64,000 bases of DNA, taken from Defluviicoccus sp. bin129 (lineage in GTDB: Bacteria; Pseudomonadota; Alphaproteobacteria; MPNO01). How positions within the stretch are numbered: position 1 is the stretch's first letter; each line of letters starts with the position of its first letter. Under the pieces are notes generated by a model. The model did no database searches. It was given only the letters and a program-made list of their open reading frames with translations, and was not told where the DNA came from. Shown one piece after another: positions 55,241 to 63,351 of this stretch. The position numbers and the translations under genes are program-made. The stretch covers positions 91,731-155,730 of the forward strand of contig MPNO01000004.1 in assembly GCA_002239065.1 (NCBI GenBank), in the 5' to 3' direction.

Positions 55241-56305
55241 CTATTTGAGATAGCCGAGATCTTTCCAGACGGCGTACTCGGCGCGGAACTTGGTGTAGGA
55301 GTCCCAGACCTTCTTGAAGCTGGCGTCGCGCGCCGCATCGGCGGCAGCCACCTCCGCCCACTTCTCCTGAAGCGTGTCGAGGATTTCCTGCGGCCAGCGG
55401 TGGATCTGCACGCCCTTCTTGCGAAGCTCGGCGAGCGCCTTGCCCTGGATCGCCTCGCCTTCGGCCAGACCCTCGCGGAACGCATCGCCGCAGGCGACCT
55501 CGATCTGGGCCCGCTGGGTGTCGCTCAGCGCATCCCAGGCCTTGCGGTTCAGCAGCAGCTCGAACACCGTCGATTGCTGGTGCCAGCCCGGGAAGTAGTA
55601 GTGCTTGGCGACCTGGTAGAACCCCAGATTGAGGTCGATCGCCGGCATCGAGTACTCGGTGGCGTCGATCGAGCCGCGCTCCAGCGCCGGGAAGATGTCG
55701 CCGCCGGCAATCAGCTGGGTCGACACGCCGACCTTCTCCATCACCTTGGCGCCGAGCCCGAAGAAGCGCATCTTGAGGCCCTTGAGGTCGTCGATGCTCT
55801 TGATCTCCTTGCGGAACCAGCCCGATGCCTCCGGCGCGATCACGCCGCAGGGGAGCGATTTCAGCCCGTGCGGCTCGTAGATCGAATCCCAGAGCTCCTG
55901 GCCCCCGCCGTAGAAGATCCAGCCCATGTACTCACCGGCGCTCGGGCCGAACGGCACGGCCGCGAACATCGCCAGCGCCGGTTCCTTGCCGTACCAGTAG
56001 CCCGGCGTCGACCAGCAGGCGTCGACCGAACCCTTGGCCACGGCGTCGAAGCATTCCTTCGCCGGGATCAGCGCGTTGGGCTCGAAGAACTTGATGCGGA
56101 TATTGCCGCCGGAAATGCGTTCCAGGCGGTCCACCATGCTCTTGCCCAGCGTTCCGAGCTGGGTGAGCTGGCTCGGGAACCAGCTCGCCATCTTCCAGCG
56201 GATGCGCTCGTCCGCCGCGTCCGCCGTCCCGACGCCCGAAGCCGCCAGCACGACGCTCAACGAGGCGATCGCAAGGCCGGTCTTGAGAACTTTGCCCGTC
56301 TTCAT
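55241..56305 (-). CDS. dctP: TRAP transporter solute-binding protein (DctP-like)
   Basis: A 354-residue periplasmic protein with a signal peptide (MKTGKVLKTGLAIASLSVVL, cleavage near ADA-AD at ~31). DctP-family features are the RISGGNIRIKFFEPNALIPA segment, WFRKEIKSIDDLKGLKMRF with the Arg that clamps the carboxylate, and GGDIFPALERGSIDATEYS. It resembles the mannitol/chloroaromatic-type subgroup (YFPGWHQQ), which binds oxo-acids or aromatics. The start ATG 56305 is the one directly before the signal peptide. It is the first gene of the dctPQM operon. Confidence 0.92.
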   Translation of the reverse strand: MKTGKVLKTGLAIASLSVVLAASGVGTADAADERIRWKMASWFPSQLTQLGTLGKSMVDRLERISGGNIRIKFFEPNALIPAKECFDAVAKGSVDACWSTPGYWYGKEPALAMFAAVPFGPSAGEYMGWIFYGGGQELWDSIYEPHGLKSLPCGVIAPEASGWFRKEIKSIDDLKGLKMRFFGLGAKVMEKVGVSTQLIAGGDIFPALERGSIDATEYSMPAIDLNLGFYQVAKHYYFPGWHQQSTVFELLLNRKAWDALSDTQRAQIEVACGDAFREGLAEGEAIQGKALAELRKKGVQIHRWPQEILDTLQEKWAEVAAADAARDASFKKVWDSYTKFRAEYAVWKDLGYLK

Positions 56306-56385
56306 CCGTCTAGTCCCTCCCATCGAGTGATGTCGACGGCAAGGTTCACCCATCCGGGAGCAATGTCAATTGAGGCAGATCAATC

Positions 56386-56444
56386 GGGGCCGGTTTTTGG
56401 CCGGCCCCCGGGCGCCGGAGGCGGGATTCGCCCCCGGCGTCCCC
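56386..56444. terminator. Two adjacent GC-rich hairpins downstream of the spondin-like gene
   Basis: GGGGCCGG at 56386-56393 pairs with 56401-56408 around TTTTTGG. A second imperfect stem runs from GGGCGCCGG (56410) to the complementary CCGGCGTCCC (to 56444). They lie between the dctP start and the stop of the minus-strand gene at 56461 and could end its transcription; there is no clear T tract. Confidence 0.45.
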
Positions 56445-56460
56445 TCGGTCGACGGGAGGG

Positions 56461-56994
56461 CTACTTGGCGCCGATCCTGACCGTCGCGACCGACTTGGCG
56501 ATGGGCGCGATGGTCATCCGCTTCTCGTCGTGGCCGATGTCGAAGCGGTCGAGCGCGACGGACATGGCCTTGCCGTCGAGGTCGACGAGCGCGGTCACGT
56601 AGTGGTCCTTGTACATGGTGGGCGCGACCATCGCGATCACGCGCAGCTGCTTCGCGTCGGTCGAAACCGCGAAACTGACCGACTTGCCGGGGGCGAGCAG
56701 CACGCCGGGCGGGCCGTCCTTGCCGTGGCCGACGCTCGCGCTGGTCCCGATGGCCTTGGCCAGCATCCCGGGATCACCGGTCAGGATCTGGTGCTCGGCT
56801 TCCTTCGACACGTACTCGCCGGCGAAGATCTTGCCGTCTTCCGTGGCCGGCGCGACCAGGATCGGCGCGAGCAGCTCCTTGTCCATGTTGTTGGTGACGG
56901 TGACCTGGTAGGACATCCCGGCGGACGCGCCGCCCAGCCCCGCCATCAGGGCGAGGGAAGCGGCGACCGCCGCCAGTCCGGAAATCGATTTCAT
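56461..56994 (-). CDS. Secreted spondin-domain-like protein
   Basis: A 177-residue protein with a signal peptide (residues 1-26, ending GGASAG). The mature part YQVTVTNNMDKELLAPILVA, then GTSASVGHGKDGPPGVLLAP and VIAMVAPTMYKDHYVTALVD, has the layout of bacterial spondin_N-like proteins: a beta-sandwich opening with a VTVTN strand and ending before an LSVVSMLVPTND-like segment. Such proteins are periplasmic or extracellular with no known enzyme activity. It is a single gene on its strand. The assignment rests on pattern only. Confidence 0.65.
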   Translation of the reverse strand: MKSISGLAAVAASLALMAGLGGASAGMSYQVTVTNNMDKELLAPILVAPATEDGKIFAGEYVSKEAEHQILTGDPGMLAKAIGTSASVGHGKDGPPGVLLAPGKSVSFAVSTDAKQLRVIAMVAPTMYKDHYVTALVDLDGKAMSVALDRFDIGHDEKRMTIAPIAKSVATVRIGAK

Positions 56995-57122
56995 GCCTGT
57001 TGCTCCTTGCGAATGCGGGGGTGAGTGCGGGGCGATCCGGCATCCCGGATCGCCCCGTGCGAATAGAGCTGGGCATTGGACGCGGCGGTTACAAGTCGGG
57101 AGCGCAGAGGCCGGGCGTCCGG

Positions 57123-57344
57123 TCAGCCGGCGGGCCTCGCCGACACGGCCCGGGCGGCGATCGTCACGCCGGCCATGGCGAGCCGGCCGAGCATGTCGCG
57201 CTGCAGGTCCTGGGCGCCGTGCCGCGCCGCGGCATGCACGATCTCGTGTCCGAGGATCGCGGCAAGCTTGGCTTCGCCGTCGAGTTCCAGCAGGAGGCCG
57301 CAAGCGCTTGCGCACGGCCTGATGCCATCGGTGCCGGACTCGGG
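57123..57344 (-). pseudogene. Remnant of an M48-family zinc metalloprotease
   Basis: In the minus-strand frame open from 57344 to a stop at 57123 one reads GLLLELDGEAKLAAILGHE then IVHAAARHGAQDLQ. This is the M48 (HtpX/Oma1/BepA-like) core with the HExxH zinc motif intact, followed by 30 more residues. There is no in-frame start codon, and the frame upstream closes at a TAG, so only ~70 of the usual 250-450 residues remain. It fills most of the 383-bp gap 57001-57383; the rest of this gap shows nothing. A decayed gene, not a functional protein. Confidence 0.72.
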
Positions 57345-57383
57345 CTAGGATCGGTTCACCGAATCCCGTCGGAAGGTCGATCC

Positions 57384-58835
57384 ATGCCCGATATCGCATT
57401 TTCCTCCGCCAGGCGGCTGGCCGGCATGATCCGGCGCGGCCGGATCGGCAGCCTCGATCTTCTCGACCACTATCTCGCGCGGGTGGAACAATACAACCCG
57501 GGATTGAATGCCATCGTCGAGACCGACATCCCGGCGGCGCGGCGCCGCGCCCGCGACGCCGACCGGGCGCTCGCCCGGGGCGAAAGCTGGGGCCCGCTGC
57601 ACGGCGTGCCGATCACCGTCAAGGACTCCTTCGATGTCGCGGGGATGCCCACCACCTGGGGCGTGCCCGAGTTCCGCGATAGCGTCGCGCGCTCCAACGC
57701 GCTCTCGGTCGACCGCCTGCTCGGCGCCGGCGCGGTGCTGTTCGGCAAGACCAACGTGCCGATCTGGCTCGCCGATGCGCAGGCCTTCAACGCCATCTAC
57801 GGCAGGACGGTGAGCCCCTGGGACCCGGAGCTTGGCCCCGGCGGGTCCTCGGGCGGGGCCTCGGCGGCGCTCGCCGCCGGCCTCACCGGGCTCGAGCTCG
57901 GTTCCGACATCGCGTCCTCGGTTCGCACGCCCGCCGCGCTGTGCGGGCTGTTCGGCCACAAGCCCACCTTCGGCATCTGCCCCACCAGGGGGCACACGGT
58001 TCGCGGCAACCTCGCGCCGCTCGACATCCTGGTGATCGGCCCGCTCGCGCGTTCGGCCGCCGACCTCGCGCTGTCGCTCTCGCTCATCGCCGGCCCCGAC
58101 GGCATCGACGGCGGCGGCTACCGGCTCACCCTGCCGCCGCCGCGCAAAAAGCGCCTGGAGGAATTCAGGATCGGCATCGTGCTCGACCATCCGACCGCCG
58201 CCGTCGAGGGCGCGGTCAGGGACCGGCTCCAGGCGCTTGCCGATTTCCTCGCCGCGCGGGGCGCCGCGATCTCGGACGCGGCGCGGCCCGATTTCGAGCT
58301 CGACGACGCGCATCGGATTTTCGACGTGCTGCTGCGCGCGGCGACCTCCGCGCGCCACGGCGACGAGGAGCGCGACGGCATCGCCGCCGATCTCGCCGCC
58401 CTGCCGCCCGGCACCGACACCAAGCAGTCGCGCATGATGCGGGGCATCACGCTGTCCCATCGCGACTGGCTGCTGCTCAACGAGCGCCGCCACCGCATGC
58501 GCTGGAAGTGGCACGAGTTTTTCCAGGACTACGATTTGCTGCTCTGCCCGGTGCTCTGCACCGCCGCCTTCCCGCATTCCGAGACCCCGCCCTACGAGCG
58601 TTCGATGACGGTGGACGGGCAGGAGCGCATCTTCATGGAGCAGATCTTCTGGTCCGGCTATGCCGGGGTTTCCTACTTGCCCGCATCGGTGGCGCCGATC
58701 GGCTTCACCCCGGACGGGCGGCCGGTCGGCGTCCAGATCGTCGGCCCCCATTGCGGCGACCGGACCACGATCGCCTTCGCCGGCCTGCTGGAGAAGGCCT
58801 ATCAGGGCTTCGTCGCCCCGCCGGGGTTCGAGTGA
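57384..58835 (+). CDS. Amidase (amidase-signature family)
   Basis: A 483-residue amidase-signature enzyme. The catalytic triad is K80 (ITVKDSFD), cis-Ser155 (GGSSGGAS) and nucleophile Ser179 (GSDIASSVRTPA). It resembles fatty-amide or indole-acetamide type amidases in layout (PLHGVPITVKD, FGHKPTFGICPTRG). GGAAGG lies 8 bp before ATG 57384. The last codons and stop are duplicated by an 18-bp tandem repeat without altering the protein. The ABC importer operon starts 72 bp downstream; a second amidase closes that operon. Confidence 0.92.
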   Translation: MPDIAFSSARRLAGMIRRGRIGSLDLLDHYLARVEQYNPGLNAIVETDIPAARRRARDADRALARGESWGPLHGVPITVKDSFDVAGMPTTWGVPEFRDSVARSNALSVDRLLGAGAVLFGKTNVPIWLADAQAFNAIYGRTVSPWDPELGPGGSSGGASAALAAGLTGLELGSDIASSVRTPAALCGLFGHKPTFGICPTRGHTVRGNLAPLDILVIGPLARSAADLALSLSLIAGPDGIDGGGYRLTLPPPRKKRLEEFRIGIVLDHPTAAVEGAVRDRLQALADFLAARGAAISDAARPDFELDDAHRIFDVLLRAATSARHGDEERDGIAADLAALPPGTDTKQSRMMRGITLSHRDWLLLNERRHRMRWKWHEFFQDYDLLLCPVLCTAAFPHSETPPYERSMTVDGQERIFMEQIFWSGYAGVSYLPASVAPIGFTPDGRPVGVQIVGPHCGDRTTIAFAGLLEKAYQGFVAPPGFE

Positions 58836-58855
58836 TCGCCGGGGTTCGAGTGATC
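58820..58855. repeat. 18-bp exact tandem duplication across the amidase stop codon
   Basis: GCCGGGGTTCGAGTGATC at 58820-58837 is repeated exactly at 58838-58855. The first copy holds the last codons and TGA stop of the amidase gene; the second is non-coding. It looks like a slippage event. Confidence 0.93.
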
Positions 58856-58907
58856 GCAGGCTCTGCTATTCTTCCGGCGGACAACATTGATTGAGGGAGG
58901 CCCAGAG

Positions 58908-59987
58908 ATGAAACTCCTCAGGCGCGGCGCCTCGGCCGCGATCGCCGCGGCGGCGGCGGCCATGCTCGCATCCCCGGCCCAGGCCGAGACGGTCAAGGTG
59001 GGGATGCCGATCCCGGTCACCCTGACCGATCTCGGCTACTACGCCTTCGGCGAGGAGCTAGGCTTCTTCAAGCAGGAAGGCCTCGACCTGCGCATTATCG
59101 TCTTCAAGGGGTCGGGCAAGATGGTGCCGCAGGTCGCCACCAAGAAGCTCGATATCGGCTGGGCGCTGCCCGGCGCGCTGTTCAAGTCCTACCAGCCCGG
59201 CCGCACCCGGCTGCCGGTGGTCTACTACTACAACATCATGCCGACCTGGGTGCTGCAGCTCGCCGTGCCCGCTTCCAGCGACATCAAGACCGTCGCCGAC
59301 CTCAAGGGCAAGAAGATCGGCATCGGCGCACTGACCTGGGGCACCATCCCGATGCTCAAGGCCAGGCTCAAGGACGCCGGGCTCGAAGTCGGCGAGAATG
59401 TCGAGCTCGCCGCGGTCGGCATCCTCGGGGCGGGCTGGCTCGCGCTCAAGCGCGACCGGGTGCAGGCGCTCGACTACAACAACACCTGGCACGACATGTT
59501 CGAGGCCACCGGCGCGAAGATTCGCCGCCTGCCGATCAAGGACAAGTTCCACAACCTGTTCACCAACGGCTTCATGGCGCATCGCGACCTGTTCGAGACC
59601 AAGCGCGACATCCTGGTCAAGTTCGCCCGCGGCATGGCGAAGTCGTCGATCGCGTGTCAGGAGAATCCCGGCGCCTGCGTCAAGGCGTTCTGGCGCAAGC
59701 ACCCCAACATGAAGCCCAAGGGCGACGAGGCGAAGAACCTGCCGGGAGCGATCCAGATTGTGAACAACCGGCTGGAGTTCATGCAGGTTCCGGCCAAGAA
59801 CGCGGTCGGCAAGCTCGGCCACTGGCCGCGCAAGTCGTTCGAGTACTACGTCGCGGCGTATTTCGAGAGCGGCTGGATCAACACCCGCGAAATCGAGATC
59901 GACAAGATGTACACCAACGATCTGATCGCCGACATCAACGCCTTCGACGAGAACGAGGTCCGCGGGAAGGCGCGCGCGGCCAAGTGA
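58908..59987 (+). CDS. ABC transporter substrate-binding protein (NitT/TauT, SsuA-like)
   Basis: A 359-residue periplasmic protein with a signal peptide (residues 1-27, SPAQA-ET). It has the NitT/TauT layout: FGEELGFFKQEGLDLRIIVF near 45, then KKLDIGWALPG and LKGKKIGIGALTWGT. This class binds nitrate, sulfonates, taurine, thiamine precursors or aromatic acids. GAGGGAGG before ATG 58908 fixes the start. It is the first gene of a four-gene coupled operon (SBP, ATPase, permease, amidase), so the solute may be an amide. Confidence 0.92.
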   Translation: MKLLRRGASAAIAAAAAAMLASPAQAETVKVGMPIPVTLTDLGYYAFGEELGFFKQEGLDLRIIVFKGSGKMVPQVATKKLDIGWALPGALFKSYQPGRTRLPVVYYYNIMPTWVLQLAVPASSDIKTVADLKGKKIGIGALTWGTIPMLKARLKDAGLEVGENVELAAVGILGAGWLALKRDRVQALDYNNTWHDMFEATGAKIRRLPIKDKFHNLFTNGFMAHRDLFETKRDILVKFARGMAKSSIACQENPGACVKAFWRKHPNMKPKGDEAKNLPGAIQIVNNRLEFMQVPAKNAVGKLGHWPRKSFEYYVAAYFESGWINTREIEIDKMYTNDLIADINAFDENEVRGKARAAK

Positions 59988-60800
59988 GTGAGCCGGACCG
60001 CGACCGGGGTTGAGAACGAGGCGGGGGCGGTTGCGCCGGCCCCCGCCATCCTCTCGGCCGAGAACCTCTCGCTGGTCTACCCGACCCGGCGCGGCGCCAT
60101 CACGGCGCTCGATGCGCTCGATCTCTCGATCCGCCGGGGCGAGTTCTATTCCCTGATCGGGCCGTCCGGCTGCGGCAAGTCGAGCCTGCTCAAGGTCGCC
60201 GCCGGGCTCCTGCCTCAGACCGCCGGGACGATCACGCTCGACGGCAGCGCGGTCACCGGCCCGAGGCGCGAGGTCGGGGTGGTGTTCCAGCGTCCCACGC
60301 TGTTCCCCTGGAAGACGGTCAAGGACAACGTGCTGTTGCCGGCCGAGACGCTGGGGCTCGACAAGACGGCGGCGAGCGCACGCGCCGCCGAGCTGATCGG
60401 GCTGGTCGGGCTCGACCGCTTCGCCGAAAACTACCCGAGCGAGCTTTCCGGCGGCATGCAGCAGCGCGTCGGCATCGCCCGCGCCCTGGTGCACGACCCG
60501 GAGGTGCTGCTGATGGACGAGCCCTTCGCCGCGCTCGACGCGCTGACCCGCGAGCACATGATGATCGAGCTCCAGGACATCTGGATGACGACGGCCAAGT
60601 CGGTGCTGTTCATCACCCACTCGATCCCGGAAGCCGTGTTCCTGTCCGACCGGGTCGCGGTGATGTCGGCGCGGCCGGGCCGGATCGTGCGCGAATACGA
60701 GGTCGGGCTCGACCGGCCGCGCGACCTCGCGACAATGGCCGATTCCGGGTTCGCCGCGCTGTGTGGCGAGCTCCGCGGCGAGCTCCAGTTCGACCTCTGA
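59988..60800 (+). CDS. ABC transporter ATP-binding protein (NitT/TauT type)
   Basis: A 270-residue ATPase. Walker A is GPSGCGKSS near residue 59, the Q-loop is VVFQRPTLFPW, the signature is LSGGMQQR and Walker B is LLMDEPFAALD. GTG 59988 directly follows the stop of the binding-protein gene. A proline/alanine-rich ~20-residue N-terminal extension precedes the first strand. It energises the permease encoded 16 bp downstream. Confidence 0.92.
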   Translation: MSRTATGVENEAGAVAPAPAILSAENLSLVYPTRRGAITALDALDLSIRRGEFYSLIGPSGCGKSSLLKVAAGLLPQTAGTITLDGSAVTGPRREVGVVFQRPTLFPWKTVKDNVLLPAETLGLDKTAASARAAELIGLVGLDRFAENYPSELSGGMQQRVGIARALVHDPEVLLMDEPFAALDALTREHMMIELQDIWMTTAKSVLFITHSIPEAVFLSDRVAVMSARPGRIVREYEVGLDRPRDLATMADSGFAALCGELRGELQFDL

Positions 60801-60816
60801 GCGGAGGGGCGGTCCC

Positions 60817-61605
60817 ATGAAAGACAAGATTCGCACCGCGATCTACCCGCTGGTCACCGTGGCGGTCCTGGTCCTCGCGTGGCAGTTCGCGGTCAGCGAG
60901 TTCAGCATCGAGGACTACATCCTGCCCAAGCCCTGGCTGGTGGTGACCTCAATCACCGACGGCTTCCGCGTCGGCGGGTTCGTCGGCCATTTCTGGGCCA
61001 CCGCCGAGGCGACCGTGCTGGGCTACGTGCTGGGCTGCGGGCTCGCCTTCCTGATCGGCGTCGCGGTCGCCGAGTCGCCGACCTTCGACAAGTTCGTCTA
61101 CCCCTGCGTGGTGGCGCTGCAATCCATGCCCAAGGTCGCGCTGGCGCCGCTGATCCTGGTCTGGTTCGGGCACGAGATCGAATCCCGCATCATCATGGTC
61201 GGGCTGATCTGCTTCTTCCCGATGTTCGTCAACACCGTCGTCGGCATCCGCCAGACCGATCCCGAGCTGCTCGATTTGTGCCGCGCCTTCTCGGCGTCGA
61301 GGCGCTACGTGTTCTTCAACGCCAAGCTGCCCTCGGCGGCGGGCGAGATCTTCGCCGGCCTCCAGATCGGCGTCGTGCTGGCGCTGATCGGCGCCGTGGT
61401 CGCCGAGTTCGTCGCCTCCGAGCGCGGCATCGGCCACATGATCGATTCCGCGGCGGTCAGCCTCACCGTCTCCAACATGTTCGCCGGCGTCATCATCCTC
61501 GCGGTGATGGGGGTGATCGGCACCGCGACGGTGCGTTTCGTCGAACGCCGGGTGGTGTTCTGGGAAGGCGGCACGGTGCGGGTCAATCTGGAGCAGGCAT
61601 CGTGA
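60817..61605 (+). CDS. ABC transporter permease (NitT/TauT, SsuC-like)
   Basis: A 262-residue protein with about six membrane segments. The coupling loop for the ATPase is ELLDLCRAFSASRRYVFFNAKLP (starting near residue 149), of the SsuC/TauC type, and PLILVWFGHEIESRI lies near 112. ATG 60817 follows GCGGAGGGG. Its stop overlaps the start of the next amidase gene as GTGA, tying uptake to hydrolysis. Confidence 0.92.
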   Translation: MKDKIRTAIYPLVTVAVLVLAWQFAVSEFSIEDYILPKPWLVVTSITDGFRVGGFVGHFWATAEATVLGYVLGCGLAFLIGVAVAESPTFDKFVYPCVVALQSMPKVALAPLILVWFGHEIESRIIMVGLICFFPMFVNTVVGIRQTDPELLDLCRAFSASRRYVFFNAKLPSAAGEIFAGLQIGVVLALIGAVVAEFVASERGIGHMIDSAAVSLTVSNMFAGVIILAVMGVIGTATVRFVERRVVFWEGGTVRVNLEQAS

Positions 61606-63041
61606 CGGCGGACGATCCCTGCTTCCTCACCGGAGCCGAATCGGCGCGCCGCATCGCCGCGGGCGCGCTGTCGCCGGTGGCGCTGCTGGACGCCGTCGTC
61701 GCCCGGATCGAGGCCGTCCAGCCGGCGGTCAACGCGTTCACCATAGTCTGCGAGGACGAGGCGCGGGCATCGGCGGAGGAAGCGGAGGTGGCGGTCGCGC
61801 GCGGCGATGCGCTGGGGCCGCTGCACGGCGTCCCCTGCACGGTCAAGGACATGATCGACGTCGCCGCCATGCGGATCACCTTCGGCTCGCCGATGTTCGA
61901 GCACAACGTGCCCGCCGCCGACAGCGTCGTCGTCGAACGGCTCAGGGACTCGGGCGCGATCCTGCTCGGCATCACCAACATGGCCGAATGCGGCCACAAG
62001 GGAACCAACTCCAACCCGCTATGGGGGGTGACGCGAAATCCCTGGGACCTCGAGGCCACGCCGGGCGGCTCGTCGGGCGGGGCGGCCGCGGCGCTCGCGA
62101 CCGGCTGCGGCGCGCTCGCGCTCGGCACCGACCGGGCCGGCTCGGTCCGCATCCCGGCCGGCGCGACCGGGGTGTGCGGCCTCAAGCCGACGCTCGGGGT
62201 GTTCCCTTGCCCGGAGACGCCCGACCTGTTCGACACCACCACGGTGATCGGGCCGATGGCGCGCGCGATCGAGGATATCGCCGCGCTGATGTCGGTCTGC
62301 GGCGGGCCGGATGCGCGCGATCCCTGGTCGCACGGCGCGGCGAGGCGGGACTACCGCGCCCACGCCCGCCCGCGCGGCGACATGTCGGGCACGCGCATCG
62401 CCTGGGCGCCGATGATCGGCAACGCCGCGCTCGGCGGCGAAACGCGGGAGGTCTGCGAACAGGCGGTCGAGACGTTTCGCGCCCTCGGCGCCGAAATCTC
62501 GCAAGTGGAGATCGACCTCTCGGAGGCGGTCGGGATCCTGCTTGCCATCGTCGGCGCGCTGGCGAGCGCGGCTTTCGCCGACAAGCTGCCCGAATTCGGC
62601 GACCGCATCGACAGGTCGCTCCGCATCGGCATCGAGCGGGGCGGAGAGCTGAGCGCCGCCGACCTGGAGAAGGCGCTGTTCGGGCGGGCGGCGCTGTTCC
62701 GCAAGGTCGAGGCGGTGCTGGCCGGGCACGACCTGCTGGTCACGCCATGTCTCACGCGCCCGGCGATCGCGGCCGACCACTTCGCCTTCGACCCCGTCGA
62801 GATTGACGGCGCGCTATACGGAAACCCGCGCTACGACTGGTATCCCTACACCCACCCGTTCAACCATACCGGCCACCCGGCGCTCGCCCTGCCGGCGGGC
62901 TGGACGGCGGCGAACATGCCCGTGGGCTTGCAGATCGTCGCCCCCTGGCACGCCGAGGACCGGCTGATCCGCGCCGGTGCCGAGCTCGAGGCGGCGCGGC
63001 CCTGGTCGGACCGCCGCCCGCCTCTGCTCGACACCCTGTAG
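61602..63041 (+). CDS. Amidase (amidase-signature family), operon partner of the NitT/TauT importer
   Basis: A 479-residue amidase-signature enzyme with triad K82 (CTVKDMID), cis-Ser157 (GGSSGGAA) and nucleophile Ser181 (GTDRAGSVRIPA). It starts with GTG 61602 overlapping the permease stop, the only start that preserves the FLTGAESARRIAAG N-terminus. It is full length and has no secretion signal. The tight coupling suggests that it hydrolyses the solute brought in by the importer. Confidence 0.92.
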   Translation: MTADDPCFLTGAESARRIAAGALSPVALLDAVVARIEAVQPAVNAFTIVCEDEARASAEEAEVAVARGDALGPLHGVPCTVKDMIDVAAMRITFGSPMFEHNVPAADSVVVERLRDSGAILLGITNMAECGHKGTNSNPLWGVTRNPWDLEATPGGSSGGAAAALATGCGALALGTDRAGSVRIPAGATGVCGLKPTLGVFPCPETPDLFDTTTVIGPMARAIEDIAALMSVCGGPDARDPWSHGAARRDYRAHARPRGDMSGTRIAWAPMIGNAALGGETREVCEQAVETFRALGAEISQVEIDLSEAVGILLAIVGALASAAFADKLPEFGDRIDRSLRIGIERGGELSAADLEKALFGRAALFRKVEAVLAGHDLLVTPCLTRPAIAADHFAFDPVEIDGALYGNPRYDWYPYTHPFNHTGHPALALPAGWTAANMPVGLQIVAPWHAEDRLIRAGAELEAARPWSDRRPPLLDTL

Positions 63042-63049
63042 CGCGGGGT

Positions 63050-63229
63050 TCAGCCGGCCTGCCCGGCGGCGCGCCCGCCCGCGAGGCCGGCGATCGCATT
63101 GCCGATCCGGCGCTTCAGGGCCCCCGCCAGCCGGCGCATCTCCTCGCCGCGCAGGCGCTCGGCACGGGCCTGGATGGCCCGCAGGTCGCTGGGCACAGTT
63201 TCGGCATAATTTTCCGTAAGATTCGACAT
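63050..63229 (-). CDS. Small basic 59-residue protein of unknown function
   Basis: Read from ATG 63229 to TGA 63050. AAGGAG lies 8 bp in front of the start. The sequence runs SDLRAIQARAERLRGEEMRR (from residue 14), then LAGALKRRIGNAIAGLAGGR. This resembles the very small Arg-rich alphaproteobacterial proteins with an LRxxxxxxLAxxLxRR pattern (DUF1127/RSP_7527-like), which are often encoded beside regulators. It is divergent from the lysR gene at 63352 and convergent with the amidase gene (8 bp). The function is not known. Confidence 0.72.
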   Translation of the reverse strand: MSNLTENYAETVPSDLRAIQARAERLRGEEMRRLAGALKRRIGNAIAGLAGGRAAGQAG

Positions 63230-63297
63230 GGTTCTCTTCTCCTTGGAGCCGGGTCGTTCCGGCCGTTGGAGGAGAGATGATTATCCGAAAACACTTT

Positions 63298-63342
63298 TAT
63301 AATGAGTAAACTTGTCGCATAATCTTTGCAGTATCTGCAAAG
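63298..63342 (+). promoter_or_regulatory. Promoter -10 element and LysR-box palindrome before the terminal lysR gene
   Basis: TATAAT at 63298-63303 is a perfect -10 hexamer in the A/T-rich gap 63280-63345; the -35 is weak. CTTTGCAG-TAT-CTGCAAAG (63324-63342) is a perfect 8-bp palindrome containing the T-N11-A core TGCAGTATCTGCA, ending next to the lysR ribosome site. It is a likely autoregulatory operator that also faces the divergent small gene. Confidence 0.65.
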
Positions 63343-63351
63343 GAAGGAGGC

